Below, piece after piece: positions 36,040 through 46,750 of a DNA stretch of 64,000 nucleotides. The first letter of the stretch is position 1, and every line of letters starts with the position of its first letter. The notes beneath the pieces were generated by a model that had not been told where the DNA came from, did not search any database, and worked only from the letters and a program-made list of their open reading frames with translations. Position numbers and translations under genes: made by a program. Source of the stretch: Anaeromonas frigoriresistens (GTDB lineage: Bacteria; Bacillota; Clostridia; Tissierellales; SIT17). Location of the stretch: the NCBI RefSeq assembly GCF_016820655.1, contig NZ_WSFT01000053.1, forward strand, positions 62,001 through 126,000. Direction: 5' to 3'.

Positions 36040-36306
36040 ATGGTAGATACGTTGAGAGCATTAATTCTTCCCATTGGTTTTTTAGCAATTTTTTATTTTC
36101 TTTTAATTAGACCACAACAAAAGAAGGATAAAAAAATTAAAGAAATGAGAAATAATCTTCAAGTAGGAGACAAGATTACTACTATCGGTGGAATAATTGG
36201 TAAGATTGTGAAAATCAAAGAAGATGATGTAACTATAGAAATTGGATCTGACAAGACAAAATTTGAAGTTAAGAAGTGGGCAATAGGAAACAATATAAAC
36301 GAATAA
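36040..36306 (+). CDS. yajC: Preprotein translocase subunit YajC
   Basis: An 88-residue membrane protein. One span (about 6-23) ends in LLIRPQQKKDKK, followed by VGDKITTIGGIIGKIV and VTIEIG, the standard YajC fold. ATG 36040 is chosen for GAAAGGGG upstream. Works with SecD-SecF, encoded 3 kb downstream. Terminator directly behind. Confidence 0.93.
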   Translation: MVDTLRALILPIGFLAIFYFLLIRPQQKKDKKIKEMRNNLQVGDKITTIGGIIGKIVKIKEDDVTIEIGSDKTKFEVKKWAIGNNINE

Positions 36307-36337
36307 AAAAAGATTGGTTTAAACCAATCTTTTTTTA
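36305..36337 (+). terminator. Terminator after yajC
   Basis: AGATTGGTTTAAACCAATCT palindrome with A run before and TTTTTTT after; directly follows the yajC stop. Confidence 0.9.
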
Positions 36338-36422
36338 TTGTAATTAAACACACCTAACTTTTTTTGTTGGCATAAAACAAAAATAATAGCATATGTATTG
36401 ATTAAGGGTAGGAGGTGTTCGT

Positions 36423-36806
36423 GTGAATAGTAATAAAACATCTATTAATTATGGGGTATTATTAGGAAAGAGCTTGATCTTAAGCTTTATTGTAACTTTA
36501 ATCTTCTTTGTTTTATTTACATTAATATTAACTTATACTAAACTATCGGAGAACTTGATACCATTAATTGATTCAATAATTTTAATAATATCGATAAGTC
36601 TTGGAGCCATTAAAATGTCGATAAATACTAGTAAAAGAGGATTTTTAAATGGAGGAGTAGTAGGTTTAGTATATATCGTTATTCTTATCATATTTAGTAT
36701 GATATTTATGAAGGATTTCCAATTCTCTACGTATACTCTGACTAAACTCATTATCGGTTTGGTAACCGGGATATTAGCAGGAATGATAGGAGTGAACTTA
36801 AAATAA
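36423..36806 (+). CDS. TIGR04086-family membrane protein
   Basis: A 127-residue protein with four membrane spans, GTG start after GGAGGTG. Short four-span proteins of the TIGR04086 family are found beside yajC and scfA in Clostridia, as here. Function unknown. Family call rests on size, topology and neighbourhood. Confidence 0.7.
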   Translation: MNSNKTSINYGVLLGKSLILSFIVTLIFFVLFTLILTYTKLSENLIPLIDSIILIISISLGAIKMSINTSKRGFLNGGVVGLVYIVILIIFSMIFMKDFQFSTYTLTKLIIGLVTGILAGMIGVNLK

Positions 36807-36870
36807 AACTTTATAGGAAATATACTTTGTGATATAATTTAAACGTAAATTATGGATTAGGAGGTATCTT

Positions 36871-37014
36871 ATGAAACATATTAAAACATTAAGTAGTAAA
36901 AACCTAAAAAACACTATAGTAAATGGCGGCTGTGGAGAATGTCAAACCTCTTGTCAATCAGCATGTAAAACATCATGTACCGTAGGAAATCAAATTTGCG
37001 AAAATACTAAGTAA
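36871..37014 (+). CDS. scfA: SCIFF precursor peptide (six cysteines in forty-five)
   Basis: A 47-residue peptide, MKHIKTLSSKNLKN then IVNGGCGECQTSCQSACKTS and CTVGNQICENTK, with six cysteines in the C-terminal half. It is the precursor of the SCIFF ranthipeptide, in which ScfB makes thioether crosslinks from Cys to Thr. ATG follows GGAGG at seven bases, and TATAAT at about 36831 is a likely -10. The maturase gene lies 142 bases downstream behind a terminator. Confidence 0.95.
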   Translation: MKHIKTLSSKNLKNTIVNGGCGECQTSCQSACKTSCTVGNQICENTK

Positions 37015-37015
37015 T

Positions 37016-37045
37016 AAAAAAGTAGTGGTTAATCACTACTTTTTT
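37016..37045 (+). terminator. Terminator between scfA and scfB
   Basis: AGTAGTGGTTAATCACTACT with flanking A and T runs, just after scfA. It likely allows more precursor than maturase transcript. Confidence 0.9.
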
Positions 37046-37156
37046 ATCGTTTAGCATTTTTATATGAAATTAAACCAAAAGTTCAATCTATAAATATATT
37101 GAAGATATAGGATGTTTACTATAAAATAGATATTATCAGAATATGGGAGGAAGAAA

Positions 37157-38509
37157 ATGAGAAACTTACATAAGTTTAAGCAGAATGATAAGAATGTAGT
37201 ACTTGATATAAACAGTGGGTCAGTTCATGTGGTTGATGAATTGATATGGGATATGATTGATTTGTATGTGGAAAAAGCTTTAGAAGAAATATATGAGATA
37301 TTATCATCTAAGTATGATACTGATCTAATAAAAGAAGGTTATGAGGAAGTTAAAGAGCTTGAAGAAAATGGTATTTTATTTACTGAGGATAGTTATATAA
37401 AAGATATTAAATTCAATGAAGAAAAAATAGTAAAAGCTCTATGCTTACATATAGCTCACGACTGTAACTTGAAGTGTGAATACTGTTTTGCTTCTCAAGG
37501 AGATTTTGATGGGGACAAGTCCTTTATGAGTTTAGAGGTAGGTAAAAAGGCATTAGACTATCTAGTAAATAATTCAGGAAATAGAAGAAATTTAGAAGTA
37601 GACTTCTTTGGTGGAGAACCTTTAATGAACTTTGATGTAGTAAAAGAATTAGTACACTATGGTAGAACCTTAGAAGAAGAATATAATAAAAACTTTAGAT
37701 TTACCATAACTACAAATGGTTTATTATTAGATGAAGATAAGATGAATTTCATTAATGAGCATATGTCTAATGTGGTATTAAGTTTAGATGGAAGAAAAGA
37801 TGTTAATGATAATATGAGAAAGACAATTAATGGAGAAGGTAGCTTTGATATCATAGTTCCCAAATTTTTAGAAATGGTAAAATTAAGAGGGGATAAAGAT
37901 TACTATGTAAGAGGTACATTTACTTCAAAAAATCTTGATTTTTCTAAGGACATAAAGGAATTATATAATATTGGATTTAAAAGTGTATCAGTTGAACCAG
38001 TGGTGACTGAACCTACCCAAGAGTATGCTATATTAGAAGAACATATCGGAGATATATTAAAAGAGTATGATAAGTTATCAAAGGATTATATCAATATTAA
38101 AAGAAAAGATGAAGAATTTAATTTCTTCCATTTTACAATAGATCTAAATCAAGGCCCATGTGCTATTAAAAGAGTATCAGGCTGTGGTGCCGGGGTAGAA
38201 TATCTAGCTGTTACACCAGAAGGGGATTTATATCCTTGTCATCAATTTGTTGGAGATGAACATTTTAAGCTTGGTACTTTAGATACTGGAATTCAAAACA
38301 ATAAATTAGTAGATGAATTTAATAAAGCAAATGTATATAACAAAGATGAGTGTAATGATTGTTGGGCAAGATTCTATTGTAGTGGTGGTTGTCATGCTAA
38401 TGCATATAACTTCAATAATGATATAATGAAACCATTTAAAATTGGGTGTGAAATGGAAAAGAAAAGAATAGAAAGTTCAATTTCTATACTAGCGAATCTT
38501 AATGATTAG
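37157..38509 (+). CDS. scfB: SCIFF radical SAM maturase
   Basis: A 450-residue radical SAM/SPASM enzyme. An N-terminal peptide-binding part comes first. The cluster motif CNLKCEYC (C103, C107, C110) binds the AdoMet 4Fe-4S cluster. The C-terminal SPASM region (CAIKRVSGCG, YPCHQF, CNDCWARFYCSGGCHAN) binds auxiliary clusters. It forms Cys-Thr thioether bonds in the ScfA peptide. GGGAGGAAG ribosome site. The carbonic-anhydrase-like gene follows after 11 bases. Confidence 0.95.
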   Translation: MRNLHKFKQNDKNVVLDINSGSVHVVDELIWDMIDLYVEKALEEIYEILSSKYDTDLIKEGYEEVKELEENGILFTEDSYIKDIKFNEEKIVKALCLHIAHDCNLKCEYCFASQGDFDGDKSFMSLEVGKKALDYLVNNSGNRRNLEVDFFGGEPLMNFDVVKELVHYGRTLEEEYNKNFRFTITTNGLLLDEDKMNFINEHMSNVVLSLDGRKDVNDNMRKTINGEGSFDIIVPKFLEMVKLRGDKDYYVRGTFTSKNLDFSKDIKELYNIGFKSVSVEPVVTEPTQEYAILEEHIGDILKEYDKLSKDYINIKRKDEEFNFFHFTIDLNQGPCAIKRVSGCGAGVEYLAVTPEGDLYPCHQFVGDEHFKLGTLDTGIQNNKLVDEFNKANVYNKDECNDCWARFYCSGGCHANAYNFNNDIMKPFKIGCEMEKKRIESSISILANLND

Positions 38510-38520
38510 GAGGAGATAAA

Positions 38521-39021
38521 ATGATAAAAAACTATAAAGAAAAAAAGCCTATAATTGATAAAAGTTGTTTTATAGCAGAAAGCGCCGATGTTATCGGAGA
38601 TGTAACAATTGGGAAAAATTCGAGTGTATGGTATAACTGCGTTTTAAGAGCTGATGGTAATAAAATTGAGATAGGGGAAAATACAAATGTACAGGATGGA
38701 ACAATAATGCATATAGAGGATAATTACCCTACTATAATAGGAGATAATGTTACTATAGGTCATAAAGCAATAGTACATGCATGTACATTAAAGAATAATG
38801 TTTTAATTGGAATGGGTGCTATTATATTAAATGGAGCTATCATAGAAGAAAATGTTCTTGTAGGAGCAGGAAGTGTTGTTACACCAGGGAAAAGATTCCC
38901 ATCAGGAACTCTTGTATTAGGATCCCCTGCTAAGGTTGTAAGGGATTTAACTGAAGAAGAAATAAAGAGCTTACAAGATTCTGCAGACCATTATGTGAAA
39001 CTTTCTCAAGGACATAAATAA
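38521..39021 (+). CDS. Gamma-carbonic-anhydrase-family protein
   Basis: A 166-residue left-handed beta-helix protein with hexapeptide repeats (ADVIGDVTIGKNSSVWYNCVL). Metal-ligand histidines of the family are present (MHIEDN, GHKAIVHACTL). Members are trimeric zinc or iron enzymes or acyltransferase-like proteins; carbonic anhydrase activity is not certain. GGAGG ribosome site; follows scfB closely. Confidence 0.85.
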   Translation: MIKNYKEKKPIIDKSCFIAESADVIGDVTIGKNSSVWYNCVLRADGNKIEIGENTNVQDGTIMHIEDNYPTIIGDNVTIGHKAIVHACTLKNNVLIGMGAIILNGAIIEENVLVGAGSVVTPGKRFPSGTLVLGSPAKVVRDLTEEEIKSLQDSADHYVKLSQGHK

Positions 39022-39132
39022 ATATTTAAGTAAGTATAAAGATTATATTTATTTACTTAATCAAAAGATAAATAGTACAAGTATTAAATTTTTGATATAA
39101 TAGTTATTATCATAAATTAAGGAGGCAAATAT

Positions 39133-40401
39133 ATGAATGGGAAAAAATTGATTATTTTCCTTTTAATAGTTTCATTAGTAGTGCTAGGGGGATATATTGC
39201 AGCTAATGGTCTAAACTTAGGAAAGTACGAGATTGAGCCGGTGAGAGAGTCTATTAATTTAGGACTAGACTTAGAAGGTGGAGTATATGTTGTTTTGGAA
39301 GCTCAAACTGATGCAACTGGTGATGAATTAAATCAAAAAATGCAAGAGGCAAAATCCATTATTGATCAAAGGGTTAATGGATTAGGAGTAACAGAACCAA
39401 ATATTGTTATCGAAAGTGATAATAGAATTAGAGTAGAACTTCCAGGTCTTAAAAATACTCAAGAAGCTTTAGATATGATAGGAAAGACTGCAGAGCTTCA
39501 GTTCATTGATTCTGAAGGTAATATTATTGTTACTGGTAAGAATGTAGAGGAATCTGAACCAATGTATATTGAAAATCAAGTTACTGGAAAGAAGGAAGCT
39601 GCAGTATCATTAAATTTTGACTCAGAAGGAGCGGAGTTATTTAGAGAAGGTACTGAGAGAGCCATGGCAAAGCCTGTGGGTGATGGAAGGATAATAAGCA
39701 TAGTATTAGATGGTAAGGAGATTTCAGCTCCAGCGGTTAGTAGTGTTATAAACAATGGTGAAGCTTCTATTGAAGGCGGTTTCGATATTGAATACGCAAC
39801 AGAACTTGCAACATTGATTAGAGCAGGTGCACTACCAGTAGAGATGGAAGAGGTTCAAGCTTCTGTAATAGGACCTACTTTAGGATTAACATCTCTTGAC
39901 AAATCAATATATGCAGGTATTATTGGAATAATTTTAATATTTATATTTATGCTATTATTCTATAGAATTCCAGGCCTGGTATCTGTTATAGCTTTAAGTA
40001 TATATATTATGATGGTACTATTTACAATGGTTAGTTTAAAGGCTACTTTAACCTTGCCTGGTATAGCTGGATTAATTTTATCTATTGGTATGGCAGTAGA
40101 TGCTAATGTTGTAATATTTGAGCGTGTTAAAGAGGAGATTAGAGCAGGTAAGTCATTAAGATCTTCTGTTGACTCAGGATTTAAAAAAGCATTATCAACT
40201 GTTTTAGATGCTAATATAACTACCCTTATTGCAGGTATAGTTTTGTTTAGTTTTGGTACAGGACCTATCAAAGGATTTGCAGTAACTTTAATAATAGGTA
40301 TTATCGCCTCTATGATTACAGCGGTGGTTGTTACTAGATTATTATTAAAATTATTTATTGGAATGAATATAACTAAGAATACAAAATTATTCGTAGCATA
40401 G
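39133..40401 (+). CDS. secD: Protein translocase subunit SecD
   Basis: A 422-residue RND-family membrane protein. One N-terminal span, LGLDLEGGVYVVLEA (domain P1), a large extracytoplasmic loop, then five spans with IAGLILSIGMAVDANVVIFER (the proton-path region, shown in two parts in the protein). With SecF it uses proton flow to pull exported proteins. GGAGG ribosome site; secF starts 11 bases downstream. Confidence 0.95.
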   Translation: MNGKKLIIFLLIVSLVVLGGYIAANGLNLGKYEIEPVRESINLGLDLEGGVYVVLEAQTDATGDELNQKMQEAKSIIDQRVNGLGVTEPNIVIESDNRIRVELPGLKNTQEALDMIGKTAELQFIDSEGNIIVTGKNVEESEPMYIENQVTGKKEAAVSLNFDSEGAELFREGTERAMAKPVGDGRIISIVLDGKEISAPAVSSVINNGEASIEGGFDIEYATELATLIRAGALPVEMEEVQASVIGPTLGLTSLDKSIYAGIIGIILIFIFMLLFYRIPGLVSVIALSIYIMMVLFTMVSLKATLTLPGIAGLILSIGMAVDANVVIFERVKEEIRAGKSLRSSVDSGFKKALSTVLDANITTLIAGIVLFSFGTGPIKGFAVTLIIGIIASMITAVVVTRLLLKLFIGMNITKNTKLFVA

Positions 40402-40412
40402 GGGGGAGAAAA

Positions 40413-41276
40413 TTGAATTTACAAATTATTGAAAAGAGAAATATATTTTTTATAATATCATCAATAGTTATCTTGATTGGAATAGTAATGATGATGATCA
40501 GTGGGCTTAACTTTGGAATTGATTTCACTGGTGGTACCCATATTCAGATAGATCTAGGTGAAACAATTCCAGTAAAAGAAATTAGAGAGATTACAGATGA
40601 ATTTGATAAAAATGCTGACGTTATTCATGCAGGAGATGAAAGAAATCAAGTTATTATTAAAACTGCTAAAAGTTTAAATAGTGATGAAAGAATTGAAGTA
40701 TTTAATCAGTTTAAAGAAAAATACAATTTAGAAGCTGATGAACCTATGATGTCTGAACAATTTGGACCCTCTATAGGGAAAGAGATAAGAAATAAAGCCT
40801 TATTAGCTATAGTAATAGCTACAATAGGTATGCTTATATATATTACTTTTAGATTTGAATTTAAATTTGGTATTTCAGCTATTTTGGCATTAATTCATGA
40901 CATATTAATTGCTCTTGCTGTATATGCAATTTTTAAATTGCCAGTTAATTCATCCTTTGTAGCTGCAATGTTAACTATTGTGGGATACTCTATAAATGAT
41001 ACAATAGTGGTTTTCGATAGAATAAGGGAAAATCAAAAGCTATTTAAAAAGACAGAATATAATAAATTAATTGATACCAGTGTATCTCAAACAATTGTAA
41101 GATCAATAAATACATCTTTTACTACATTATTAGCAATTGCATGTCTTTATATCTTTGGAGTAGAGGCTATAAAAGACTTTGCTCTACCATTGATTGTAGG
41201 GGTAGTAGTAGGTACTTATTCATCAATTTTCATTGCAAGTCCAGTATGGTATCTCTTAAAAGTAAAAGCAAAATAA
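40413..41276 (+). CDS. secF: Protein translocase subunit SecF
   Basis: A 287-residue partner of SecD. GLNFGIDFTGGTHIQIDLG at the N-terminus, six spans, and GYSINDTIVVFDRIREN are standard. Starts at TTG after GGGGGGAG. Terminator follows. Confidence 0.95.
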   Translation: MNLQIIEKRNIFFIISSIVILIGIVMMMISGLNFGIDFTGGTHIQIDLGETIPVKEIREITDEFDKNADVIHAGDERNQVIIKTAKSLNSDERIEVFNQFKEKYNLEADEPMMSEQFGPSIGKEIRNKALLAIVIATIGMLIYITFRFEFKFGISAILALIHDILIALAVYAIFKLPVNSSFVAAMLTIVGYSINDTIVVFDRIRENQKLFKKTEYNKLIDTSVSQTIVRSINTSFTTLLAIACLYIFGVEAIKDFALPLIVGVVVGTYSSIFIASPVWYLLKVKAK

Positions 41277-41304
41277 AATCTCAGGGTTTCCTGAGATTTT
41301 TTTT
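41276..41304 (+). terminator. Terminator after secDF
   Basis: AATCTCAGG-GTTT-CCTGAGATT followed by TTTTTT. Confidence 0.9.
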
Positions 41305-41428
41305 ACCAAAAATGACTAGAAAAATAGATATAACTATAATTTATTCTCATAATATCATTAAATTAATTAATATCACTATTTTTAGGGTAAATTAATAATA
41401 GAGTAAATATGGTTAAGGTAGGTTATTT

Positions 41429-43102
41429 ATGATTAAAAATAAATTTAATAAAATGCAGAGATATAAACAAATCTCAGATATACTTAGAAAATATGGGTTT
41501 AGTATGATAGCTGAAAAATTACATAATAAAGGTATAATAAAAAAAGTATTCTTTAAAAGATCTAGTAAATTAAGTGAAGATTTTAGTAAACCTGAAAGGA
41601 TACGAATGGCTTTAGAAGAATTAGGGCCTACATATATAAAACTAGGACAATTACTAAGTACTAGATATGATCTCTTGCCAGAGAATATAGTTGAAGAACT
41701 TTCGAAATTACAAGATAACGTATCTGTATTTCCATGGGAAATGGCTGAGAAAATATTTATAGAAGAGACGGGATTAAATATTGAAGAAGTATTTTTGAAA
41801 TTTGATAAAACACCTATTGCAGCAGCATCTATAGGTCAGGCATATAGAGGTACTCTTAAATCAGGAGAAAATATAGTAGTAAAACTAAGAAGGCCTAATA
41901 TAGATAAAATAATCTCAAGAGATTTAGATATATTAGAGACAATAGCTGGTATTTTAGATGATTATTTAGTAAAGAAAAATGTAGTGAGATTTCGAGAGGT
42001 ACTTAATGATTTTTCTATAACAATAAATAGAGAATTGGACTATACTATTGAAGCACAAAACTATGAAAACTTTCGAGAAACTTTTAAAGATAATAATAAT
42101 ATAATTATACCAAAAGTATTTTGGAAATTTACAACTAAAAAAGTAATAATAACTTCAGAGATAAATGGACTAAAAATAAGTAATATTAAAGAAATTAATA
42201 ATAGAAAATATGATAAAGAAAAAATTGCATTTAATATAGCAAAACTTTATATGGAACAAGTATTTTTACATGGTTTTTTTCATGGGGATCCTCATCCTGG
42301 TAATTTATTTGTAGTGAATGAAGATAAAATTGGATTTGTGGATTTTGGAATAGTAGGTTACTTAGATGATGAAAGTATGAAATTATTGATATTATTATTA
42401 AGGTCTTCAGTACATAAAAACTCAGATAAAATAGTGGAAGTTTTATATAAAATGGATAGTATCCCTAAAGAAACGAATTTGATGCTTTTTAAAAGAGATA
42501 TTAATTATGCATTAAATTATTATTATAATGTTCCTTTTGATAAGCTTAGGTTTAGTGATGCTTTAAATGATGTATTAAGAATAGCTTTTAAACATAAAGT
42601 ACGGGTGCCTAGTCAACTGATACTATTAATAAAGGCCATAATAACTATAGAAGGTACAGGTAAAAGATTAAATCCTAGGTTTAACCTTACAGATGTATCA
42701 AAAGATTTACTAGAAGAAATAAGACGGGATAAGTTAAGTCCTAAAAAAATATTTAAAAATACATATAATACAATATATGATGGATTGGATGATATTAAAG
42801 AAATACCCGGGATGCTAAATAATATATTGTATAAAATTGATAAAGATAAAGTAAACATTACAATGAATCATGAAGGAATAGATGAAATAAAAAGAGAATT
42901 AAATACAGTATCAAATAAGCTATCAATAAGTCTTATAATAGCAGCTATAATAATAGGTTCTTCAACTATAATACAATCTAAGACTGGGCCTGAAATCTTA
43001 GGGATGTCTGGAATTGGATTAATAGGATTTTTAATAGCTGGTATAATGGGGATTATTTTAGCTCTATCTATAATTTTTCATTCTTGGGGAAATAAAAAAT
43101 AA
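41429..43102 (+). CDS. AarF/UbiB-family atypical kinase
   Basis: A 557-residue protein. GPTYIKLGQLLSTR (the KxGQ helix), AASIGQAYRGTL, FFHGDPHPGNLF (catalytic loop) and IGFVDFGIVG (metal Asp) define the UbiB/ADCK group. Two C-terminal spans anchor it to the membrane. In ubiquinone-making bacteria the family supports quinone synthesis; in anaerobic Firmicutes the role is unclear. Confidence 0.88.
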   Translation: MIKNKFNKMQRYKQISDILRKYGFSMIAEKLHNKGIIKKVFFKRSSKLSEDFSKPERIRMALEELGPTYIKLGQLLSTRYDLLPENIVEELSKLQDNVSVFPWEMAEKIFIEETGLNIEEVFLKFDKTPIAAASIGQAYRGTLKSGENIVVKLRRPNIDKIISRDLDILETIAGILDDYLVKKNVVRFREVLNDFSITINRELDYTIEAQNYENFRETFKDNNNIIIPKVFWKFTTKKVIITSEINGLKISNIKEINNRKYDKEKIAFNIAKLYMEQVFLHGFFHGDPHPGNLFVVNEDKIGFVDFGIVGYLDDESMKLLILLLRSSVHKNSDKIVEVLYKMDSIPKETNLMLFKRDINYALNYYYNVPFDKLRFSDALNDVLRIAFKHKVRVPSQLILLIKAIITIEGTGKRLNPRFNLTDVSKDLLEEIRRDKLSPKKIFKNTYNTIYDGLDDIKEIPGMLNNILYKIDKDKVNITMNHEGIDEIKRELNTVSNKLSISLIIAAIIIGSSTIIQSKTGPEILGMSGIGLIGFLIAGIMGIILALSIIFHSWGNKK

Positions 43103-43116
43103 AAGGAGGATTACAT

Positions 43117-43515
43117 ATGCAATTAGGATTCATTGTGTCATTATTATTCGCTATTCTTATTACAGTATTTGCATTACAGAACTCTGATGTAGTAAATATT
43201 AACTTTTTATTTACAAACATACCAGTATCCCAAGCCTTAGTAATCTTTATATCAGCGGCTTTTGGAGCAATTATTGTGACGATTTTAGGATTGTTTAGAC
43301 AGTTAAAATTAACTAAGAAAATCAAAGATCAGAAGCATGAAATTAGTAAATTAAAAGAAGAGAATACAAAGCTACAAGAAATAAATAGTATAGCAGAATC
43401 TCCTGTTGAAACCCTTGAAAATGATACTAAAGATGATATATTAGTTAACGAAGAAAACACAGAAAATATATCAGCTGAAAACTTAGATAATAAAAAGAAT
43501 GATAACTTAAGTTGA
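43117..43515 (+). CDS. LapA-domain membrane protein
   Basis: A 132-residue protein with two spans and the LapA/DUF1049 pattern (FALQNSDVVNINFLF and VSQALVIFISAAFGAI). A cytoplasmic coiled coil (KITKLKEEN-like) and an acidic tail follow. In other bacteria the LapA family works with LapB at the membrane; here the partner is unknown. AGGAGG ribosome site, 14 bases after the UbiB-like gene. Confidence 0.8.
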   Translation: MQLGFIVSLLFAILITVFALQNSDVVNINFLFTNIPVSQALVIFISAAFGAIIVTILGLFRQLKLTKKIKDQKHEISKLKEENTKLQEINSIAESPVETLENDTKDDILVNEENTENISAENLDNKKNDNLS

Positions 43516-43576
43516 ATATAATCCATCTATTAGCTATAATATTATATGTGTTTTTAAAATATTGTAGGTGAATTAT

Positions 43577-46021
43577 ATGAGAAAAAATGATGAAAAGTTT
43601 TTGAAGGTTTTACAACAAGAAAAAAGTGATATACAAAGAATTTCCCAAGAATTGAAAATATCTCCATTAGTATCTAGAGTTTTATTTAATAGAGGAATAA
43701 AAGATAATCAGGAAATAATTAAGTTTTTAGATCCTGATTATAATTATTTTTATGATCCTTATTTATTAAATGATATGGGTAAAGCTACTGATAGAATACT
43801 AGAAGCTATAGAGCTAGATAATACTATATGGATTTATGGTGACTATGATGTAGATGGCGTAACAAGTACCTCATTGCTTGTTACTTTTTTATCTCAAATT
43901 GGAATTGAAGTAAGGTATTACATACCAGATCGTCACACAGAAGGTTATGGGGTTAATAAAGATGCTATCAAATATATTTATGAAAATAAAGGGGATCTTA
44001 TAATAACAGTAGATTGTGGTATAACTTCTGTTGAAGAGGTTGAATACTGCAATGAATTAGGAATGGACATTATTATAACTGACCACCATACCTGCGGAGA
44101 TATACTTCCTAATGCTATAGCTGTTATAAACCCTAATAGAGAAGACAGTAATTATCCTTTTAAAAAATTAGCTGGAGTAGGAGTAGCGTTTAAGCTTGTA
44201 CAGTCAATTAGTAAGGCGTTAAAAATTGATATTGACTACTCTTTACTTCTTCCAATTGTTGCTATAGGAACAGTTGCAGATGTAGTTTCTTTAATGGATG
44301 AAAATAGACTAATAGTGAAAAAAGGTTTGGAATTGATTAAGGAAACTCCTAATCTAGGGATACAAGCCTTACTTGAAGTTACTGGGTTGAAAGATAAAGA
44401 TATTACTAGTGGTCATATAGGTTTTGTAATAGGTCCAAGAATAAATGCAGCTGGAAGAATGAACTATGCTACAAAAGGAGTAGAACTATTCACTTCAGAT
44501 GATTATGAAAAAGCATTAAATATTGCTAGAGAATTAGATGAGGAAAATAAGAACAGACAATTAGTAGAAGGAAAAATACTAGAAGATGCTGAAGAAATTA
44601 TAAAAAAGAGAAATTTAGAGAAAGATAACGTTATAGTATTAGCATCTAATAACTGGCATCATGGAGTTATAGGTATAGTTAGCTCTAGAATAACTGAAAA
44701 ATATCATAGACCCTCTGTTCTTATCTCTATTGATGAAAATAAAGAAGGTAGAGGATCTGCAAGAAGTATTTCAACGTTAAATATATATGATGCACTAAAG
44801 AATTCAAAAGATCTTTTTTTAGGTTTCGGAGGTCATAAACAGGCTGCGGGATTATCAATTAAAGAAGAAAATATTGAAATTTTTAGAGAAAAAATAAACA
44901 CTTGGGTTGATAAAGAATTAGAAGAGGAAGATTTTTGTCAAGAGATAGTTATCGATTCAACAGTAGAAGTAGATGATATAAGCTTAAACACAGTAAATGA
45001 ACTAAAAAAACTTGCTCCTTTTGGTATGGGTAATTCTAGTCCAATTTTTTTATTTGAAGATGCAATAGTTACAAATATCAAGGGAGTAGGAAAAGATAAA
45101 ACCCATCTTAAAATGGAAATATTATATAAAGGGATTCAAATTGATGGTATTGGATTTAATTTAGGATATTATGTAGATGATATTTGCAATACTGACTTGA
45201 TAAATATAATAGGTTCATTAGATATAAATGAATATATGGGAAATAAAAAGGTTCAAATAATGATAAAAGATATTATTAAACCAAAGATAGAATATGATAT
45301 AGAAAATCGATACTATAATAGCTTGAATGATGTCTTTAGTAAGGGATACAAATTATACTCTAAGGATTTTAATTTTAATAATTTAGATAATAAATTAAAT
45401 TATTTAATTAAAAAATTAAAAAGTGATAAAAATATAAAAGTATATATTAATAACTTAATCAACTTAAAAAATATATTAAATGCAATGAATAGAGAAGGAA
45501 GAGATATATTTAAAAATACCTCTTTTGGATATAGTGAAGAGCAAAAAATACGAAAAAATATAATTATTATAAATCCTACTAATGAAAGCATACTAAAAGA
45601 AAAATATGATGAAGTAATATTATATGATTTGCCTTTTATTGAGGAAATATATTATACTATAAGAACTGTTCATGACAATGTGGAGATATTATGTGAAGAA
45701 AATGATCTAAATTACAATAAAGAGATGATATCAGAATGGACGCCAAATATTGAAGAATTAAGAAATATATATAAATCATTCTTGACTAATAAATCTTTTA
45801 AACTTAATATGATAAAATATATTGATTCTTTAAGAAGTAGGAATATAAATATTAATGTAGTAAAATTACAGTTATCGTTGGATATATTTAAGGAAACTGG
45901 ATTATTAGATTATAAAAAATTAGATAATAATAATTATTATATTAAAATAAATAAAGTATCATCTAAAGTTAATATTAGTGATGCTCCACTATTGAAAAGT
46001 TTGAATAATTATATTTTATAG
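43577..46021 (+). CDS. recJ: Single-strand-specific 5'-3' exonuclease RecJ
   Basis: An 814-residue DHH-family nuclease from ATG 43577 (AGGTG six bases upstream). [34 protein letters not shown] and NPNR are the catalytic motifs; GRGSARSI and [12 protein letters not shown] form the DHHA1 part; an OB domain and a long C-terminal domain follow, as in Firmicute RecJ. Acts in mismatch and recombination repair. Next gene apt is 20 bases on. Confidence 0.95.
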   Translation: MRKNDEKFLKVLQQEKSDIQRISQELKISPLVSRVLFNRGIKDNQEIIKFLDPDYNYFYDPYLLNDMGKATDRILEAIELDNTIWIYGDYDVDGVTSTSLLVTFLSQIGIEVRYYIPDRHTEGYGVNKDAIKYIYENKGDLIITVDCGITSVEEVEYCNELGMDIIITDHHTCGDILPNAIAVINPNREDSNYPFKKLAGVGVAFKLVQSISKALKIDIDYSLLLPIVAIGTVADVVSLMDENRLIVKKGLELIKETPNLGIQALLEVTGLKDKDITSGHIGFVIGPRINAAGRMNYATKGVELFTSDDYEKALNIARELDEENKNRQLVEGKILEDAEEIIKKRNLEKDNVIVLASNNWHHGVIGIVSSRITEKYHRPSVLISIDENKEGRGSARSISTLNIYDALKNSKDLFLGFGGHKQAAGLSIKEENIEIFREKINTWVDKELEEEDFCQEIVIDSTVEVDDISLNTVNELKKLAPFGMGNSSPIFLFEDAIVTNIKGVGKDKTHLKMEILYKGIQIDGIGFNLGYYVDDICNTDLINIIGSLDINEYMGNKKVQIMIKDIIKPKIEYDIENRYYNSLNDVFSKGYKLYSKDFNFNNLDNKLNYLIKKLKSDKNIKVYINNLINLKNILNAMNREGRDIFKNTSFGYSEEQKIRKNIIIINPTNESILKEKYDEVILYDLPFIEEIYYTIRTVHDNVEILCEENDLNYNKEMISEWTPNIEELRNIYKSFLTNKSFKLNMIKYIDSLRSRNININVVKLQLSLDIFKETGLLDYKKLDNNNYYIKINKVSSKVNISDAPLLKSLNNYIL

Positions 46022-46041
46022 GATATGGAGGAGGAAAAAAA

Positions 46042-46554
46042 GTGGACTTAAGAGATAAAATAAGAAATATTAAGGATTTTCCTAAGGAAGGTATTAATTT
46101 TAAGGATATAACTACTGTTTTAAAAGATAAAGAGGCTTTCAATTATTGCATTAATGCATTAGCAGAAATAGCAAAAGAGGTAGAATATGATATTGTAGTA
46201 GGTCCTGAAGCAAGAGGGTTTCTAGTAGGAGCACCCTTAGCATACGCTACAAAAGCTGGATTTGTACCGGTAAGAAAACCAGGCAAATTACCAGCAGATA
46301 CTTACAGTTATGAATATGAGTTAGAATATGGAACGGATACATTAGAAATTCATAAAGATGCTATAAATCCTGGAGACAAAGTAATTATAGCAGATGATTT
46401 ATTAGCTACCGGTGGAACAGTTCAATCTACTATAAATATGATTGAAAAATTAGGTGGAGAAGTGGTAGGTGTTTACTTCATGATTGAATTAGAGTTCTTA
46501 AAAGGTATCGAAAAATTAGAAGGGTACAATGTTAAATCATTAATAAAATATTAA
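46042..46554 (+). CDS. apt: Adenine phosphoribosyltransferase
   Basis: A 170-residue salvage enzyme joining adenine and PRPP to [19 protein letters not shown] is the PRPP loop and [20 protein letters not shown] the flexible hood. GTG start after GGAGGAGG. It is often next to recJ and relA, as here, linking purine pools to the stringent response. Confidence 0.96.
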   Translation: MDLRDKIRNIKDFPKEGINFKDITTVLKDKEAFNYCINALAEIAKEVEYDIVVGPEARGFLVGAPLAYATKAGFVPVRKPGKLPADTYSYEYELEYGTDTLEIHKDAINPGDKVIIADDLLATGGTVQSTINMIEKLGGEVVGVYFMIELEFLKGIEKLEGYNVKSLIKY

Positions 46555-46577
46555 ATGCACTTAGGTGCATTTTTTTA
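46553..46577 (+). terminator. Terminator after apt
   Basis: AATGCACTTAGGTGCATT hairpin followed by TTTTT. Confidence 0.85.
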
Positions 46578-46679
46578 TACAATTTGTACAAGAATTTTAA
46601 TAGTAAATTGTAGTTTTTAAAATTCACAATAATAAAATAATATACTATAATAATCTTAAATAGAGTTAGGAACTATTTA

Positions 46680-46712
46680 CTTTTGACTTCCTATTCTATG
46701 TGGTATACTATT
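46680..46712 (+). promoter_or_regulatory. Probable relA promoter
   Basis: TTGACT, then 15 bases, then TATACT preceded by TGG (extended -10 like). Spacing is short, so the -10 element may dominate. It lies in the 196-base gap before relA. Confidence 0.45.
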
Positions 46713-46750
46713 AGTATTATTAAATTTTGACAGTAGAGAAGGTGGGTTAG

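Noticed and set aside
41141-41395. Frame overlapping the end of secF
   Set aside because: Out-of-frame shadow that reads through the secDF terminator hairpin.
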